DNA of 64,000 nucleotides from Limnobacter olei. GTDB lineage: Bacteria; Pseudomonadota; Gammaproteobacteria; Burkholderiales; Burkholderiaceae_B. Shown piece after piece: positions 54,308 through 63,538 of this stretch. The stretch lies in NCBI RefSeq assembly GCF_029087225.1, contig NZ_JARFJD010000002.1:372001-436000 (forward strand), written 5' to 3'. Under the pieces are notes generated by a model, which saw only the letters and a list, made by a program, of their open reading frames with translations, was not told the origin of the DNA and ran no database searches. Every line of letters begins with the position of its first letter. Position 1 is the first letter of the stretch. Made by a program: the position numbers and the translations under genes.

Positions 54308-54351
54308 GCACGAATTGTGCATACACCCTACGCCATACGAACCAGGTTCGT
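54308..54351. promoter_or_regulatory. Two palindromes in the aspA-gltI gap
   Basis: ACGAACC-A-GGTTCGT (54337-54351) is a perfect 7-bp inverted repeat about one base. GCAC-GAATT-GTGC (54308-54320) is a second dyad nearer the gltI start. Their centres are 30 bp apart. They may be operators for gltI, or the first may be a short hairpin at the end of aspA. Confidence 0.4.
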
Positions 54352-54358
54352 GGCGGTA

Positions 54359-55777
54359 CTAAAGTTTTATTCTCCGAGGACGGGTGAGAACCTCGGGTCT
54401 GAGTATTTCATTCAACTGCTGCTCTGACAGTAAGCCTTTTTCGAGAACAAGCTCGGAAACCTTCCGGCCGGTTTTCAATGCAGTTTTTGCAATCTCAGAT
54501 GCTTGATCATAGCCTATGTAAGGGTTCAGTGAGGTGGCCAAACTGGCTGATTCCTCGACCCTTTGACGCAAAAGTGACTCATTTGCGGTAATCCCTAATA
54601 CGCAATTTTTGGTCAGGGTTTTACAGGCGGCGGTTAAGTGATAAATGCTCTTGAACAAACTCCAGGCAATGATGGGCTCAAATGCGTTCAATTGCAGCTG
54701 ACCTGCCTCGGCCGCCATGGTCACGGTCACATCGTTTCCAATCACTTCAAATGCCACCTGGTTCACCACTTCCGGTATCACCGGGTTCACCTTGCCCGGC
54801 ATGATGGAAGAGCCAGCAGCTCGCGGCGGCAGGTTGATTTCATTCAAGCCGGCTTGGGGACCGGACGACAACAAGCGCAAATCGTTGCACATTTTGGACA
54901 ACTTCACGGCCACGCGCTTGAGCACACCGGAAAGCTGAACAAATGAGCCCGTATCCTGAGTCGCCTCGACAAGGTCGGCGGCAGTAACCAAGCCCAGTTG
55001 GGTGATTTCTTCCAGGTAATGGCGCGCGCGGGCCGCGTATTCCGGATCGGTGTTGATGCCGGTGCCAATGGCTGTGGCACCCAGATTAATTTCAGAAATC
55101 AGGCTAGTGGCTTCACGAAGGCGAGCCATGTCTTCACCCAACATGACCGAGAAGGTTGCAAACTCCTGGCCCAAGGTCATGGGCACGGCATCCTGCAACT
55201 GGGTGCGGCCGATTTTCAGGATTTTCCGGAATTCAAAGGCTTTTTCGCCGAAAGCCTCTTTGAGTTCTTCCATCGCGACCAACAGGCCCGAGATGGCGTT
55301 GATCAGACCGATTTTTACAGCAGTTGGGTACACATCGTTGGTGCTTTGCGAGGCATTGACATGCTCAATCGGGTGCACCATTTTGTAATCGCCTTTCTTG
55401 CCACCCAGAATTTCAATGGCACGGTTGGCAATGACCTCGTTGGCGTTCATGTTGGTGGACGTACCTGCACCACCTTGAATGACATCGACCACGAACTGGT
55501 CATGAAGTTTGCCGGTTCGAATTTCCTTGCAAGCCTGGGTGATGGCTTTGGCCAAATCGTGGGGAACAGTGTCCAGGTCTGCATTGGCCTTGGTAGCAGC
55601 CCATTTGACTGCAGCCAGTGCATTAATAAGTTCAGGGGCGTTGTAAAGTGGAAAACCGGTAATTTGGTAATTGTCGAGGGCGCGGCTGGTGTGCACTCCC
55701 CAGTAGGCCTCAGCGGGAATCTTCTTTTCTCCAAGAAGATCTTTTTCCACGCGATGCTCTGAGTGCTGCTTGACCAT
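54359..55777 (-). CDS. aspA: Aspartate ammonia-lyase
   Basis: 472-residue enzyme converting L-aspartate to fumarate and ammonia. VEKDLLGEKKIPAEAYWGVH begins the conserved fold. GAGTSTNMNANEVIANRA and HPIEHVNASQSTNDVYPTAV bind substrate, and the flexible signature loop GSSIMPGKVNPVIPEVVNQ near residue 321 holds the catalytic serine. I chose 55777, which has AGGGGA about 7 nt upstream, over an ATG 11 codons earlier that has none. It sits between a LysR gene and the Asp/Glu importer, so uptake and breakdown are probably co-regulated. Confidence 0.95.
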   Translation of the reverse strand: MVKQHSEHRVEKDLLGEKKIPAEAYWGVHTSRALDNYQITGFPLYNAPELINALAAVKWAATKANADLDTVPHDLAKAITQACKEIRTGKLHDQFVVDVIQGGAGTSTNMNANEVIANRAIEILGGKKGDYKMVHPIEHVNASQSTNDVYPTAVKIGLINAISGLLVAMEELKEAFGEKAFEFRKILKIGRTQLQDAVPMTLGQEFATFSVMLGEDMARLREATSLISEINLGATAIGTGINTDPEYAARARHYLEEITQLGLVTAADLVEATQDTGSFVQLSGVLKRVAVKLSKMCNDLRLLSSGPQAGLNEINLPPRAAGSSIMPGKVNPVIPEVVNQVAFEVIGNDVTVTMAAEAGQLQLNAFEPIIAWSLFKSIYHLTAACKTLTKNCVLGITANESLLRQRVEESASLATSLNPYIGYDQASEIAKTALKTGRKVSELVLEKGLLSEQQLNEILRPEVLTRPRRIKL

Positions 55778-55882
55778 GTCATCCCCTGACGAATTTTGAA
55801 TGTGGGCCATGCTAAATCTTTAGTGGCCGGCACTCCAATACTTAATCAGCATTAAACCATGCAATTCCCGCATATCCAAAGA

Positions 55883-55898
55883 AACCCTAATAAGGGTT
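55883..55898 (-). terminator. Small hairpin after the LysR gene
   Basis: AACCC and GGGTT (5 bp) pair around TAATAA, 15 bp past the LysR stop, followed on the minus strand by TTCTTT. A weak terminator at best, ahead of aspA. Confidence 0.35.
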
Positions 55899-55913
55899 AT
55901 CCACAGAGGGGGA

Positions 55914-56825
55914 TTAGTCTGGCCAATAATGCCAAATCAAATCCACCTGCTCGTGGGCAACCGAATTTTCAGCTGGACGGTGGGTTCGGCGATACAGGCG
56001 AACTTCCATGTCGGTGAAATAGGGTCCGGGAATTTTGCAAAGACCAGAACCAGTGGCCACGGCGCTTTCCGGCAGCCACGCCACGCCCAAACCAGCCTCG
56101 CACATCGATTTCAAGCTTTCCGACATATCCGTTTCAAACACCGACTTTTTCAGGAACAGCGGGCCCGACTCCATGGCGATGTCAGTCATCTTCGACAGGT
56201 AAGCATGTTTGGAATAGGACAAGTAAGGCACGGGCAAAGGGGCCAATGGGTCTAGCGTGTAAATTGGGCTGCCATCGGCCTTCGCTGCACTGTAGGGCGC
56301 AAACCGTTCCGTGCCCAGCACCCGAACTTCAAACTTGCTAGGGTCGAGTTCAATGGGTTCCCGGCTGTGGTGGTAGCAGACCAGAAAGTCACTTGCGCCG
56401 TCAGTGAAGTACAGCACGGCATCGTGCACATTGCTGGCAGTAAGCTGAAAACTCAGGTCGGGCAGGCGATCGGCAAGCTTGGTTTTCAAACTGCGCACCC
56501 AATGTGGCGCTTGGCTGCAAGCCAAAGTGTGCGGCACCACCAACCGGATGGGTTGGCGACTCTGCAAACTACCACCGCGAACGATGGTGCGGGCCTGGCG
56601 GATCTGCTCCAGCATGGTGAGCGCCTGCTCGTAAAACACCTCGCCTTGCGGACTCAAGCGCGTAGGGTAGGAACCCCGGTCAATCAATTCGCAGCCCAGC
56701 CAACCTTCAAGCGCCTGAATTCGGCGCGAGAAAGCAGGCTGGGTTACGCACCGCAAGTTGGCCGCTTTTGAGAAGTTCTTGGTTTGGGCCAGCGTGATGA
56801 AATCTTCAAGCCATTTGGTTTCCAT
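55914..56825 (-). CDS. LysR-family transcriptional regulator near aspA
   Basis: 303 residues. METKWLEDFITLAQTKNFSK and CVTQPAFSRRIQALEGWLG make the LysR winged helix; RGSYPTRLSPQGEVFYEQAL leads to the linker. The effector domain ends about residue 295. The start overlaps the end of the ABC exporter gene by 20 bp, so it may be co-transcribed with it. Position just upstream of aspA-gltIJKL on the same strand makes regulation of Asp/Glu metabolism plausible; the ligand is unknown. Confidence 0.9.
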   Translation of the reverse strand: METKWLEDFITLAQTKNFSKAANLRCVTQPAFSRRIQALEGWLGCELIDRGSYPTRLSPQGEVFYEQALTMLEQIRQARTIVRGGSLQSRQPIRLVVPHTLACSQAPHWVRSLKTKLADRLPDLSFQLTASNVHDAVLYFTDGASDFLVCYHHSREPIELDPSKFEVRVLGTERFAPYSAAKADGSPIYTLDPLAPLPVPYLSYSKHAYLSKMTDIAMESGPLFLKKSVFETDMSESLKSMCEAGLGVAWLPESAVATGSGLCKIPGPYFTDMEVRLYRRTHRPAENSVAHEQVDLIWHYWPD

Positions 56826-58644
56826 GGGCAGACGCGTTGGGTTGACTGTGCTGTTGAATCAGCCACATTCGGGCGTATTCACCATTCTTGTCAAGTAGTG
56901 ATTCATGGCTGCCACTTTCGATCACCTCACCCTGACTAATCACCAGAATTTGGTGAGCGTGCACCACCGTGCTTAAACGGTGGGCAATGATCAAGGTAGT
57001 GCGGTTGCGGGACAGCATTTGCAACTCTTGCTGAATGGCGCGTTCTGATTTGGAATCCAGCGCTGAAGTGGCCTCGTCGAAAATAAGAATCGCCGGGTTT
57101 TTCAAGATGGTGCGGGCAATGGCCACGCGTTGCTTTTCTCCCCCAGAAAGCTTGAGCCCACGCTCGCCCACTTGGGTCTTGTAGCCATCGGGCTGATTCA
57201 CGATGAATTCGTGAATGTGCGCGGCCTTGGCTGCGGCTTCAATTTCCGCCTGTGTGGCATCGGGCCTGCCGTAGGCGATGTTGTAGGCGATGGTGTCGTT
57301 GAACAGCACAGTGTCTTGAGGAACAATGCCAATATTTTTACGCAATGAGGTTTGTGCCACCTCCCGAATGTCTTGCCCGTCAATGAAAATCGCTCCGTCG
57401 GTGACTTCGTAGAAACGATACAGCAAGCGCGACAAGGTAGATTTGCCCGCACCGCTGTGCCCGACCACCGCCACGGTGTGGCCAGCTGGCACGGTGAACG
57501 ACATGTGCTTAAGCACCATGCGGCGCTCGTCATACCCAAAGTTCACGTTGCGAAATTCTATGGCACCCCCCCTCACCTGAAGCTCGGGGGCATTGGGCTT
57601 GTCTTTCACTTCAAGGTTTTCATCCATCAAGCCAAACATGCGCTCAATGTCGGCCAAAGCTTGCTTGATTTCTCGGTAAATGACACCCAAAAAATTCAGA
57701 GGAATATACAACTGAATCATGAAGGCGTTCACCAGCACCAAATCACCCAGGGTCATTGATCCGTCCAGCACACCTGCGGTTGCGCGCCACAACACCAGCG
57801 TGACCGCAATGGCGATGATTGCGCTTTGCCCGGTATTCAACAGGGTGAGAGATTTTTGTGAACGAATGGCAGCCTCTTGCCAGGCCGCCATGCTTTTGTT
57901 GTAACGCTCGGACTCAAAACGCTCGTTACCAAAATACTTCACGGTTTCATAGTTGATCAGCGAATCGACCGCACGCACATTGGCTTTGGAATCAAGATCA
58001 TTCATGGTGCGGCGAAAATGCAGACGCCACTCTGTGATTTTTACGGTGAAAAAAATGTACAAGGTCAGTGCCACCGCAGTGATGACCGAGAACCAGATGT
58101 CGTAGTTGATGAACAAATAGCCCACCACCAGCACGATCTCGATCAGTGTTGGCAGGATGCTGTACAGCGTGTAGCTAACCAGGCTTGAAATGGCCCGGGA
58201 ACCCCGTTCGATGTCGCGAGTAACCCCACCCGTTTGCCGATTCAAATGAAACCGCAGCGACAGCGCGTGCAGGTAATCGAATACCTGAATGGCAATGGCC
58301 CGAACTGCATTTTGGGTTACCCGGGCAAACAGGAATTCGCGCAGCTCGGTGAAGACCGTGGTGGACAAACGCAATAATCCGTAGGCCACCAACAACACGA
58401 TTGGCATGGAAGCTGCAGCCAACAAGGCATTGCTTTGCAAAAGTGGCGTTAGCTCGTCAATGATTTCCTTGAGCACCAAAGGCACGCCCATGTTGGCGAC
58501 TTTGGCGAGCACCAAACAGGCAATGGCGAAAACAACCCTCCATTTGTATTCCCACAAGTAGGGCAAAAGCTGGGCGATGGTACCCCAGTCGCTTCGTTTT
58601 CGGGGTCTTGGCGGGGCGGATTCCACCGGTGCGGTTCTGCGCAT
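56806..58644 (-). CDS. ATM1-type ABC transporter (half-transporter, heavy metal/thiol export)
   Basis: 612 residues. The membrane domain (about 20-340) has six helices and contains HALSLRFHLNRQTGGVTRDI and ERGSRAISSLVSYTLYSILP, the hallmark of the ATM1/HMT1 group. The NBD has Walker A GHSGAGKSTLSRLLYRFY, signature LSGGEKQRVAIARTI, Walker B ILIFDEATSALD and switch IAHRLSTVVHA. Relatives export glutathione-linked sulfur or metal conjugates, and bacterial ones give metal tolerance. It differs clearly from MsbA at 4248. Confidence 0.93.
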   Translation of the reverse strand: MRRTAPVESAPPRPRKRSDWGTIAQLLPYLWEYKWRVVFAIACLVLAKVANMGVPLVLKEIIDELTPLLQSNALLAAASMPIVLLVAYGLLRLSTTVFTELREFLFARVTQNAVRAIAIQVFDYLHALSLRFHLNRQTGGVTRDIERGSRAISSLVSYTLYSILPTLIEIVLVVGYLFINYDIWFSVITAVALTLYIFFTVKITEWRLHFRRTMNDLDSKANVRAVDSLINYETVKYFGNERFESERYNKSMAAWQEAAIRSQKSLTLLNTGQSAIIAIAVTLVLWRATAGVLDGSMTLGDLVLVNAFMIQLYIPLNFLGVIYREIKQALADIERMFGLMDENLEVKDKPNAPELQVRGGAIEFRNVNFGYDERRMVLKHMSFTVPAGHTVAVVGHSGAGKSTLSRLLYRFYEVTDGAIFIDGQDIREVAQTSLRKNIGIVPQDTVLFNDTIAYNIAYGRPDATQAEIEAAAKAAHIHEFIVNQPDGYKTQVGERGLKLSGGEKQRVAIARTILKNPAILIFDEATSALDSKSERAIQQELQMLSRNRTTLIIAHRLSTVVHAHQILVISQGEVIESGSHESLLDKNGEYARMWLIQQHSQPNASAHGNQMA

Positions 58645-58738
58645 GCGATACTTCTCGGTACAAAAAAAGAGGCGATGGAGGCAATGCTACCACCCGCCTT
58701 GCCAAACGAGTTGCATACCAAGCAGGAGACAAAAGCAA

Positions 58739-59557
58739 ATGGCAAGTATTCAAAACAAAGTGATCGTAATTACCGGCGCATCCGAGGGCATTGGCGCCGC
58801 GTTGGCCATCAAGCTGGCCCCGGGCAACAAACTGGTGCTGGCAGCCCGTCGGCTTGAAAAGCTGCAAGAGGTCGGACAGCAGGTTGAGGCAGCGGGCGGG
58901 CAGGTGCACTGTGTGGCCTGCGATGTGATGGAACAGGCTCAGTGCGAGAACCTGGTGGAAGAATCGGTGAAAGCCTTTGGCGGCATTGACATGATTGTGA
59001 ACAATGCAGGGGTTTCAATGCACGCCTGGTTTGAGGACATCACCGACTTGGGGACCTTCGAACGGTTGTTCCGCGTGAACGTGATGAGCATGGTGTGGAT
59101 TACCCACAAGGCCCTGCCCCACATTAAAAAGTCCAAAGGCCTGATTGTCGGCGTTTCCAGCCTGGCTGGTAAAACCGGCGTGCCCGCCCGTACCACTTAC
59201 TGCACCAGCAAGTTTGCGATGAGTGGTTTTATGGAAGCGCTGCGCATTGAATTGATGGGCACAGGCGTGGATGTGTGTGCCATTTTCCCGGGTGTGGTGG
59301 ATACGGAAATTCGCCGCAATGGCTTGAACCCGAATGGCGAGCGGGCCGGTGTTTCAGGCCTGCGCGAGAAAGGCGCCATGACAGTTGAGCAATGTGTGAA
59401 TGAAATTGTGGATGCCATGGCCGAGCGCAAGCGAGAATGGGTCATGACAGCCAAAGGTCGCTTGGGCCTGAAGCTTAAACCCTTCGTGCCAGCCGTGATC
59501 GACAAAATGGCCAAAGATGCCCTGGACGATGAACACGGTGGCAAAAAATCAGCCTGA
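58739..59557 (+). CDS. Short-chain dehydrogenase/reductase
   Basis: 272 residues from ATG 58739, with AGGAG upstream. IVITGASEGIGAALAIKLAP is the TGxxxGIG cofactor loop. ACDVMEQ and NNAGVSMHAWFEDI follow. The catalytic set is Ser in VGVSSLAGKTG and Tyr/Lys in YCTSKFAMSGFMEAL. An unusual gap lies after AALAIKLAPGNKLVLAARRL, where the first helix is short. The C-terminus (WVMTAKGRLGLKLKPFVPAV) looks membrane-associated, as in DHRS7-like SDRs. The substrate is unknown. Divergent from the ABC exporter. Confidence 0.92.
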   Translation: MASIQNKVIVITGASEGIGAALAIKLAPGNKLVLAARRLEKLQEVGQQVEAAGGQVHCVACDVMEQAQCENLVEESVKAFGGIDMIVNNAGVSMHAWFEDITDLGTFERLFRVNVMSMVWITHKALPHIKKSKGLIVGVSSLAGKTGVPARTTYCTSKFAMSGFMEALRIELMGTGVDVCAIFPGVVDTEIRRNGLNPNGERAGVSGLREKGAMTVEQCVNEIVDAMAERKREWVMTAKGRLGLKLKPFVPAVIDKMAKDALDDEHGGKKSA

Positions 59558-59578
59558 CAGGCCGCCACACACCCAGGT

Positions 59579-59980
59579 TCAGGCGCTGAACAACATCACC
59601 GCCTGAACCACCACCGCCAAAATGCTCAATGCCAAAATAACGCCCAGCACGGTAACCGCTTTGCGATTGGATTCGATTTGCGCAACCAATTGCGTATTTT
59701 GACTGGCCAACTCTTTGATGACCTCGGCAGACTGAACCACTTGAGCCTGCAAATCGGTGATCGTTTGCTCAGCCGCATGCAGGCGATGTTCCAGCTTTTC
59801 GATGGCTGCCATATCCGTGGCCAACATCACATTGGTCACGTCGCTGTCAGTTTCACCATCAACCCGCTTTTTGGACACGCTATTCCACAGCTTCACCGCA
59901 CCATCGGCCACCTTGGGCGCATTTTTAATCACTTCGCCCCAAGGCACCATTTGCAACACCGTTACCCAACCTGCAGCCAT
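59579..59980 (-). CDS. Hypothetical coiled-coil protein with C-terminal membrane anchor
   Basis: 133 residues, family not recognised. Three parts are visible: an N-terminal stretch (VPWGEVIKNAPKVADGAVKL) resembling a small amphipathic helix, a coiled coil from about residue 55 to 105 with heptad leucines (IEKLEHRLHAAEQTITDLQA and IKELASQNTQLVAQIESN), and one C-terminal membrane helix (LGVILALSILAVVVQAVML). With the tail in the membrane, the coil would face the cytoplasm. It stands alone, convergent with the SDR gene. A real gene judged by composition; function unknown. Confidence 0.75.
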   Translation of the reverse strand: MAAGWVTVLQMVPWGEVIKNAPKVADGAVKLWNSVSKKRVDGETDSDVTNVMLATDMAAIEKLEHRLHAAEQTITDLQAQVVQSAEVIKELASQNTQLVAQIESNRKAVTVLGVILALSILAVVVQAVMLFSA

Positions 59981-60125
59981 TGCTTCCTCAACTCATGAAC
60001 CCGACAAAACGCCATTATCGTCGGTTTCGTTAGATTGGGTTGGAAGCATGCACCTAGAATGAAATGCAGACTCTAGGTGCTCAGCGTTACAATCGAAAGT
60101 TAAACCAACAACAAAGCACCTGCAC

Positions 60126-60530
60126 ATGAGCACACCCAAACCCATTTTGTTACCTGTCGACCGTGAACCCGTGATTCGGGTCATTCCCATGCCCAGAGAC
60201 TCCAACGCGTCCGGCGACGTGTTTGGCGGCTGGATTATGGCGCAAGTGGACCTGGCTGGTTCGGTACCAGCAACAGCCCACGCCAAAGGCCGAATTGTGA
60301 CCGTGGCGGTGAACGAGTTTATTTTCAAGGAACCCGTGTTTGTGGGTGATTTGTGCAGCTTCTATGCCGAAGTGGTGAAGGTGGGCCGAACCTCCATGCA
60401 AATTTACGTGGAGGTGTTTGCGCAACGCCGCTTGAAACCCGACGATGTGGCCAAAGTAACTGAGGCCTATGTAACCTATGTGGCTGTAGACGAGAACAGG
60501 AATTCTCGCCCGGTGGACCCACTTAAATAA
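60126..60530 (+). CDS. yciA: Acyl-CoA thioesterase YciA
   Basis: 134-residue hotdog-fold thioesterase that hydrolyses a wide range of acyl-CoAs. PMPRDSNASGDVFGGWIMAQ contains the catalytic Asn and Asp (N-A-S-G-D). VTVAVNEFIFKEPVFVGDLC and VGRTSMQIYVEVFAQ are conserved strands, and VTEAYVTYVAVDENR closes the fold. The length equals E. coli YciA (about 132). It stands alone, convergent with the GntR gene 10 bp away. Confidence 0.94.
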   Translation: MSTPKPILLPVDREPVIRVIPMPRDSNASGDVFGGWIMAQVDLAGSVPATAHAKGRIVTVAVNEFIFKEPVFVGDLCSFYAEVVKVGRTSMQIYVEVFAQRRLKPDDVAKVTEAYVTYVAVDENRNSRPVDPLK

Positions 60531-60540
60531 AATATTCGCT

Positions 60541-61416
60541 TCAGAAGTGTGAGAGGTCTTGTTGATGCATTTCGAATGCGAACTCGACCTCGTTCACATG
60601 CTGCCAAGAACTTTGGCCCTTGGCCTGCTTGCGCGACAATTCAATTCGGTAGTCATATCGATCGGGGCGATACAGGCCTTTGAGCACTTGTACGGGTCTG
60701 CCATTTTCATCGTAAGCCACCCGTGAAATAGCCAGCAACGGCGCACCCACGGGCACGCCCAAGGCATAGGCTACCGAAGCGTCAGCCAGCCGTGCAGAAA
60801 TGGTTTGGCGGGCTTTGGCCACCTTCACCCCTGCTTCTTCAAGCAGCACCAGAATAGGAAATTCGCGAAGTCGGCGACGACAAATGCGGCCTGACAAGTC
60901 CTGTGGAATGAAACTGGTGAGGTGAGCCACAGGCTGCCCGTCAAGCTGACGAATGCGAATCAGTTTTTCGACGATGGCATCGCTGGGCAAATGTAAGAGC
61001 GTTGCAATGTCGGGCGGCGGCAAAATGCGCTTGGACGTGATGAGCTGTAAATCGGAAGAATCGCCGCTTGCTTGCAAACGCATGGCCGAAGCGCTCAACA
61101 ACTGGCTTTGCCCCACCGACGAGTTGCGTGACTCTGTGCGCGGTTTTACGAATGTACCCTTGCCACGCCCCCTTGCGACCAAGCCTTCCTTGACAAGGTC
61201 TTGCAGTGCACGACGCATGGTGACGCGTGACACATTGAATTGCTCGGCCAGCACCAGCTCACCTGGCAAAGGCTTGGTGTCGTAGTGACCCTCAATAATG
61301 CGTTCACGCAGTATCAGGTAAATTTGGTGGTAAAGGGGAACGACTTGATTCGGGTCTAATTTGCTGTCACCGAAATTCGATTCTTCTGGGGATGCGGCGG
61401 GAAACTGACTGTCCAT
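60541..61416 (-). CDS. GntR-family (HutC/UTRA) transcriptional regulator
   Basis: 291 residues. The winged helix lies in VPLYHQIYLILRERIIEGHY, LPGELVLAEQFNVSRVTMRR and LVARGRGKGTFVKP. The UTRA effector domain has VEKLIRIRQLDGQPVAHLTS and SARLADASVAYALGVPVGAP. About 30 polar residues precede the HTH. It is the gene after tctCBA on the same strand, beyond a terminator, and so a good candidate for control of that transporter. The effector is unknown, possibly a carboxylate. Confidence 0.9.
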   Translation of the reverse strand: MDSQFPAASPEESNFGDSKLDPNQVVPLYHQIYLILRERIIEGHYDTKPLPGELVLAEQFNVSRVTMRRALQDLVKEGLVARGRGKGTFVKPRTESRNSSVGQSQLLSASAMRLQASGDSSDLQLITSKRILPPPDIATLLHLPSDAIVEKLIRIRQLDGQPVAHLTSFIPQDLSGRICRRRLREFPILVLLEEAGVKVAKARQTISARLADASVAYALGVPVGAPLLAISRVAYDENGRPVQVLKGLYRPDRYDYRIELSRKQAKGQSSWQHVNEVEFAFEMHQQDLSHF

Positions 61417-61496
61417 TCGTACTGTCCAAATGCTACTGGGCTACGAAATGGATAATACAACACAATGCAACACAATTCATACTGAATACGTGTCTG

Positions 61497-61537
61497 AAAG
61501 AAACAAGGGCCATTGAAACAACGCGTCAATGGCCCTT
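61497..61537 (-). terminator. Intrinsic terminator of the tct operon
   Basis: A 12-bp perfect stem (AAGGGCCATTGA at 61505-61516, TCAATGGCCCTT at 61526-61537) closes a 9-base loop. On the minus strand it is followed by a T-rich stretch (GTTTCTTTC). It lies 25 bp past the tctA stop. Confidence 0.85.
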
Positions 61538-61561
61538 GATGATCATGTATCCAATTGAAAC

Positions 61562-63064
61562 TTATTCTTCGTGAAATGCCTCTTCCCGCTTCTTGCGAAT
61601 TGAAGGCATAAACACCACGATCAGGGCAATTGCCGCGATGGCCAGCATGGTTGCACTAATGGGGCGTGTGACAAGCACGGAGAAGTCGCCGCGAGAAAGC
61701 AACAAAGCCCTGCGCAGGTATTCTTCCATCATCGGGCCCAGAATAAAGCCCAACAGCAAAGGCGCCGGCTCGCACTTCAATTTCGAGAAGATGTAGCCCA
61801 ACACACCGAAGCCAGCCAACAAGTACACATCAAACAACTTGTTGCCCAAACTGAACACCCCAATACAGCAGAAAACCAGAATCATGGGGTACAGGAAATG
61901 ATACGGCACTGAGATCATTTTGACCCAGATACCAATCAAGGGCAGATTCAGAACCACCAGAAACAGGTTACCGATCCACATGGAGACGATGATGCCCCAG
62001 AACAAAGCTGGCTGCTCGGTCATAACCGCTGGACCTGGCGTAATCCCTTGAATGATCATGGCTCCGATCATCAGCGCCATCACGGGATTGGACGGGATAC
62101 CCAATGTAAGCAAAGGAATGAACGAAGTTTGAGCGCCTGCATTGTTGGCTGATTCTGGACCAGCAACGCCCTCAATTGCACCCTTGCCAAACTGCTCGGG
62201 TGTTTTCGAGATTTTTTTCTCGATGGAGTAAGAAGCAAACGAAGCCAGCATGGCACCGCCGCCGGGCAAAATGCCCAGCAAGGAGCCCAAACCAGTACCG
62301 CGAACGATGGGCCATGCCATGCGCTTAAGGTCTTCTTTATTGGGCAGCAAACCCTCAACCTTGGATACCATGGCAGAGCGCAGGTGTTCTTCTTCGAGGT
62401 TTTTGATGATTTCGCCCAAGCCAAACATGCCCATGGCCAGAATCACAAAGTTGATCCCCTCGGCCATGTAGGGTGTGTCGAAGGTGTAGCGCTCCATGCC
62501 TGAATTCACATCGGTACCTGCCATGCCCATCAGCAAACCCAGCACGATCATGCCGAATGCTTGCAACAAGGAACCGCTGGCCAGCACCACGGAGGCGACC
62601 AACCCAACCACCATCAACGAGAAATATTCGGCTGCACCAAACTGCAAAGCGATGTCTGCCAAAGGTGGCGCAAACAATGCCAGCAAGACGGTTGCGAACG
62701 TACCAGCCACGAAAGAGCCGATTGCAGCAGTGGCCAAAGCCTTGCCCGCTTTGCCTTGACGAGCCATTTGATAACCATCGAGTGCGGTAACCACCGACGA
62801 GGATTCGCCGGGCAAGTTGACCAGAATAGCCGTGGTGGAACCACCATACTGAGCGCCGTAATAAATACCGGACAACATGATGAGAGACGACACTGGCGGC
62901 AGGCCGAAGGTGATTGGCAACAACATGGCAATGGTGGCAGTGGGCCCCAAGCCAGGCAGCACACCAATTGCCGTGCCCAGAAAAACACCGATCAGGCAGA
63001 ACAAAAGGTTATTGATCGTGAAAGCTGTTTCAAGACCAATTGAAAGATTAGCAAGAAGTTCCAT
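61562..63064 (-). CDS. tctA: Tripartite tricarboxylate transporter, large permease TctA
   Basis: 500-residue, about 12-helix membrane subunit of a secondary transporter for citrate-like carboxylates. [20 protein letters not shown] is the signature of the family, mirrored by [20 protein letters not shown] in the second half. [20 protein letters not shown] is another conserved block. [16 protein letters not shown] at 63064 is the family start, 2 bp after the tctB stop; an ATG 6 codons earlier overlaps tctB. It ends at a strong terminator. Confidence 0.95.
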   Translation of the reverse strand: MELLANLSIGLETAFTINNLLFCLIGVFLGTAIGVLPGLGPTATIAMLLPITFGLPPVSSLIMLSGIYYGAQYGGSTTAILVNLPGESSSVVTALDGYQMARQGKAGKALATAAIGSFVAGTFATVLLALFAPPLADIALQFGAAEYFSLMVVGLVASVVLASGSLLQAFGMIVLGLLMGMAGTDVNSGMERYTFDTPYMAEGINFVILAMGMFGLGEIIKNLEEEHLRSAMVSKVEGLLPNKEDLKRMAWPIVRGTGLGSLLGILPGGGAMLASFASYSIEKKISKTPEQFGKGAIEGVAGPESANNAGAQTSFIPLLTLGIPSNPVMALMIGAMIIQGITPGPAVMTEQPALFWGIIVSMWIGNLFLVVLNLPLIGIWVKMISVPYHFLYPMILVFCCIGVFSLGNKLFDVYLLAGFGVLGYIFSKLKCEPAPLLLGFILGPMMEEYLRRALLLSRGDFSVLVTRPISATMLAIAAIALIVVFMPSIRKKREEAFHEE

Positions 63065-63066
63065 GT

Positions 63067-63519
63067 TTACATTCCAAACCAAGACCCAAAAATGGGCAGC
63101 GGAATACCCAGACCTTTGACGAATACCAGGCTACAAAAAATAGCGGCGCCAAAAGCAATGATCAGGGTGAACTTCCAATTGAAAAATTTGCTGGCCATTG
63201 CAGAAATACCGAACACCGCCATGACTGCAATTGCAAGACCTGCACCCTCCACCAACAAGGCAAATATAATGATGGAAATGGTGACGTAAATGATTTTTGA
63301 AAAGGCAAAACCTTTCAAAGGTTCGCCTTCAACAATGAAGGAGCGAACCAGTGAAGCAGCGCCGATCAAAATGAGCAAACCACTTAATACTTTGGGGAAA
63401 TAGCCGGGGCCCATGCTGATGGCTGTGCCCATTTCGTAGTCAGCAGCCATGTACAAAGCTGCTGCACCGATAATCAGGTACAGCAGCCCAGCCCAAAAGT
63501 CTCGTAAATCTTTTGGCAT
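63067..63519 (-). CDS. tctB: Tripartite tricarboxylate transporter, small permease TctB
   Basis: 150 residues with four membrane helices. FWAGLLYLIIGAAALYMAAD and MGTAISMGPGYFPKVLSGLL are the usual first half; VEGAGLAIAVMAVFGISAMA and FTLIIAFGAAIFCSLVFVKG the second. It pairs with TctA. It lies 19 bp after tctC and 2 bp before tctA, so all three are one operon. Confidence 0.94.
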   Translation of the reverse strand: MPKDLRDFWAGLLYLIIGAAALYMAADYEMGTAISMGPGYFPKVLSGLLILIGAASLVRSFIVEGEPLKGFAFSKIIYVTISIIIFALLVEGAGLAIAVMAVFGISAMASKFFNWKFTLIIAFGAAIFCSLVFVKGLGIPLPIFGSWFGM

Positions 63520-63538
63520 TTTAATTTCTCAGAATAGA

